DNA from: Acidobacteriaceae bacterium
GTDB taxonomy: Bacteria; Acidobacteriota; Terriglobia; Terriglobales; Acidobacteriaceae
Assembly: GCA_030040115.1 (NCBI GenBank)
Contig: JASHUH010000036.1
Location: 1 to 5,245, forward strand
DNA: 5,245 bases
Reading direction: 5' to 3'
Part shown: piece by piece, positions 4,427 through 5,245 of the stretch
Layout of the letters: every line of letters starts with the position of its first letter
Position numbering within the stretch: position 1 is the stretch's first letter
Notes under the pieces: generated by a model
Told to the model about the DNA's origin: nothing
Database searches by the model: none
Seen by the model: the letters and a program-made list of their open reading frames with translations, nothing else
Translations under genes and position numbers: made by a program

Positions 4427-5245
4427 TCATTTAGTCGCGGACCTGGTCTCGCGCAGATCGACCACACTGCGCACCTCCGCCTTAAAAATCGCCCGCGCCT
4501 TCTCCACCAGCGGGTGAGCTAGCGCAACTTCCTGGATGCTGCCGGTCGCGGGACCCACAACCTCCGCCGCCGCGAGCTTCGGTTCCGGTTCCGTTCCGGG
4601 AACCACCAAAAACCGTGTCGGCGCCCGCAACCTCGCCAGTTCCTGACGGATGATCTTTTCCGCCGCGCCGTTCACCGTCAAGCTCAGCATCTTTTTGCCC
4701 ATGCCGGCAATTTCAATTCGCAGACCGGAGCCTTCGAGCACCCACGATCCCGCCGCCAGCGCGTGGGCCGCGGAGTCGTGGCCGGCCGCCGCCAGCGCCG
4801 CCACCACCGCCATGCGCAGTCTATCCACTTCGGCAACATCCGCGCCCGCCCGCGCCGCTTCCGGCGCCGTCGCCCCTTCGGCCGGCGCAGCGTTTCCCAA
4901 CTCGGAGGCTCCCTCAGACTCGGGAATCTCCGTCGCCTCCGTATTCGCCGCGGCCTCTCGAACCACAACCGCCGCAGCTCGGGAATCCTCAACACCCAGG
5001 GCATCCTGTTTCCGGCCAATCCCGCCACCCCATTCCCCCGTCGTCTCAAACGGCGAAATCGCCGGCGTTGCGGGCTGCGCCGCCGTTGCCGTACGCGCCG
5101 GAGCCGCCGAACGGCGCATTGCGCCTCCCACGATCGTTCCGTGCGCTCCCCCAGCCCCCATCCCGCTCAACAGCTCCTCGATGGGCAACAGCCGCTGTGC
5201 GTGAATCAGCTTCAGCAATCCCAACTCCAGGTGAAACCGCTGCTC
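4427..5245 (-). CDS. dnaX: DNA polymerase III tau/gamma subunit, C-terminal part (cut by window edge)
   Basis: DnaX is the clamp-loader ATPase subunit that loads the sliding clamp and, in its long tau form, ties the polymerase core to the replisome. Only the last 272 residues are in the window; the AAA+ ATPase domains lie upstream. Visible residues 1-28 (with HLELGLLKLIHAQRLLPIEE) match the helical end of domain III, the oligomerisation region. Residues about 29-137 are a low-complexity Ala/Gly/Pro/Glu-rich linker. A compact module at about 138-217 (from EVDRLRM through WVLEGSGLRIEIAGMGKKML to APTRFLVVPG) is followed by a second short linker and a last helix-strand element, HPLVEKARAIFKAEVRSVVDL at 244-264, in the style of DnaX C-termini. 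The identification rests on the domain III remnant, this C-terminal pattern and the dnaX-ebfC-recR order. Its TGA overlaps an alternative ebfC ATG. No gamma-producing slippery site is evident near the end of domain III, so a single tau-like product is my inference. Confidence 0.9.
   Translation of the reverse strand, partial: EQRFHLELGLLKLIHAQRLLPIEELLSGMGAGGAHGTIVGGAMRRSAAPARTATAAQPATPAISPFETTGEWGGGIGRKQDALGVEDSRAAAVVVREAAANTEATEIPESEGASELGNAAPAEGATAPEAARAGADVAEVDRLRMAVVAALAAAGHDSAAHALAAGSWVLEGSGLRIEIAGMGKKMLSLTVNGAAEKIIRQELARLRAPTRFLVVPGTEPEPKLAAAEVVGPATGSIQEVALAHPLVEKARAIFKAEVRSVVDLRETRSATK

Noticed and set aside
4692..4698. C AAA AAG heptamer in dnaX as a programmed frameshift site
   Set aside because: It lies within the conserved C-terminal module, not near the end of domain III where gamma is normally made. 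The -1 frame stays open for about 70 codons instead of stopping soon, and the first base is not A.
4684..5049. Long second frame inside dnaX, possible dual coding
   Set aside because: The product is almost only Arg, Trp, Pro and Ala, which is a typical shifted-frame shadow of an Ala-rich GC-rich gene.

Overview
The window is GC-rich (roughly low-to-mid 60s percent by eye) and densely coding. All eight genes lie on the minus strand, so the transcription order runs from right to left: dnaX (3' part), ebfC, recR, a lipoprotein c-type cytochrome, a small four-helix membrane protein, a fibronectin type III lipoprotein, a fumarylacetoacetate hydrolase (FAH) family enzyme, and tal (5' part). No gap is longer than 123 bases. 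I see no rRNA, tRNA, CRISPR array, transposase or phage gene.

The organism looks like a Gram-negative, GC-rich, respiring soil-type bacterium. Two lipoprotein signals and a periplasmic haem protein indicate a diderm cell. The conserved dnaX-ebfC-recR order is widespread and not diagnostic. The RecR sequence type, the long Ala-rich DnaX linker with a compact C-terminal module, and FN3 lipoprotein and cytochrome genes next to it suggest Acidobacteriota. That placement is my inference from family knowledge and should be treated as moderate confidence only.

Right part (3345-5245): a recombination and replication block. dnaX encodes the clamp-loader tau/gamma subunit; only its last 272 residues are present. 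ebfC encodes a nucleoid-associated protein and recR a RecFOR repair protein. ebfC has two plausible starts, one overlapping the dnaX stop codon and one 33 bases downstream with a good Shine-Dalgarno. recR most likely starts at a TTG. The ebfC-recR spacer carries a decayed tandem array of 8-base units, and the same kind of sequence reappears just after the recR stop.

Middle part (1281-3269): an envelope block of two predicted lipoproteins and one integral membrane protein. The cytochrome and membrane-protein genes share an ATGA stop/start overlap, which suggests coupled translation. I cannot assign a pathway to this block.

Left part (1-1243): central and accessory carbon metabolism, with an FAH-family hydrolase/tautomerase whose metal ligands and catalytic residues are intact, followed by transaldolase of the pentose phosphate pathway, cut off by the window edge at residue 104.

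There is no clear novel system. The most unusual features are the repeat array bordering recR and the uncharacterised cytochrome/membrane-protein/FN3 envelope cassette behind it.
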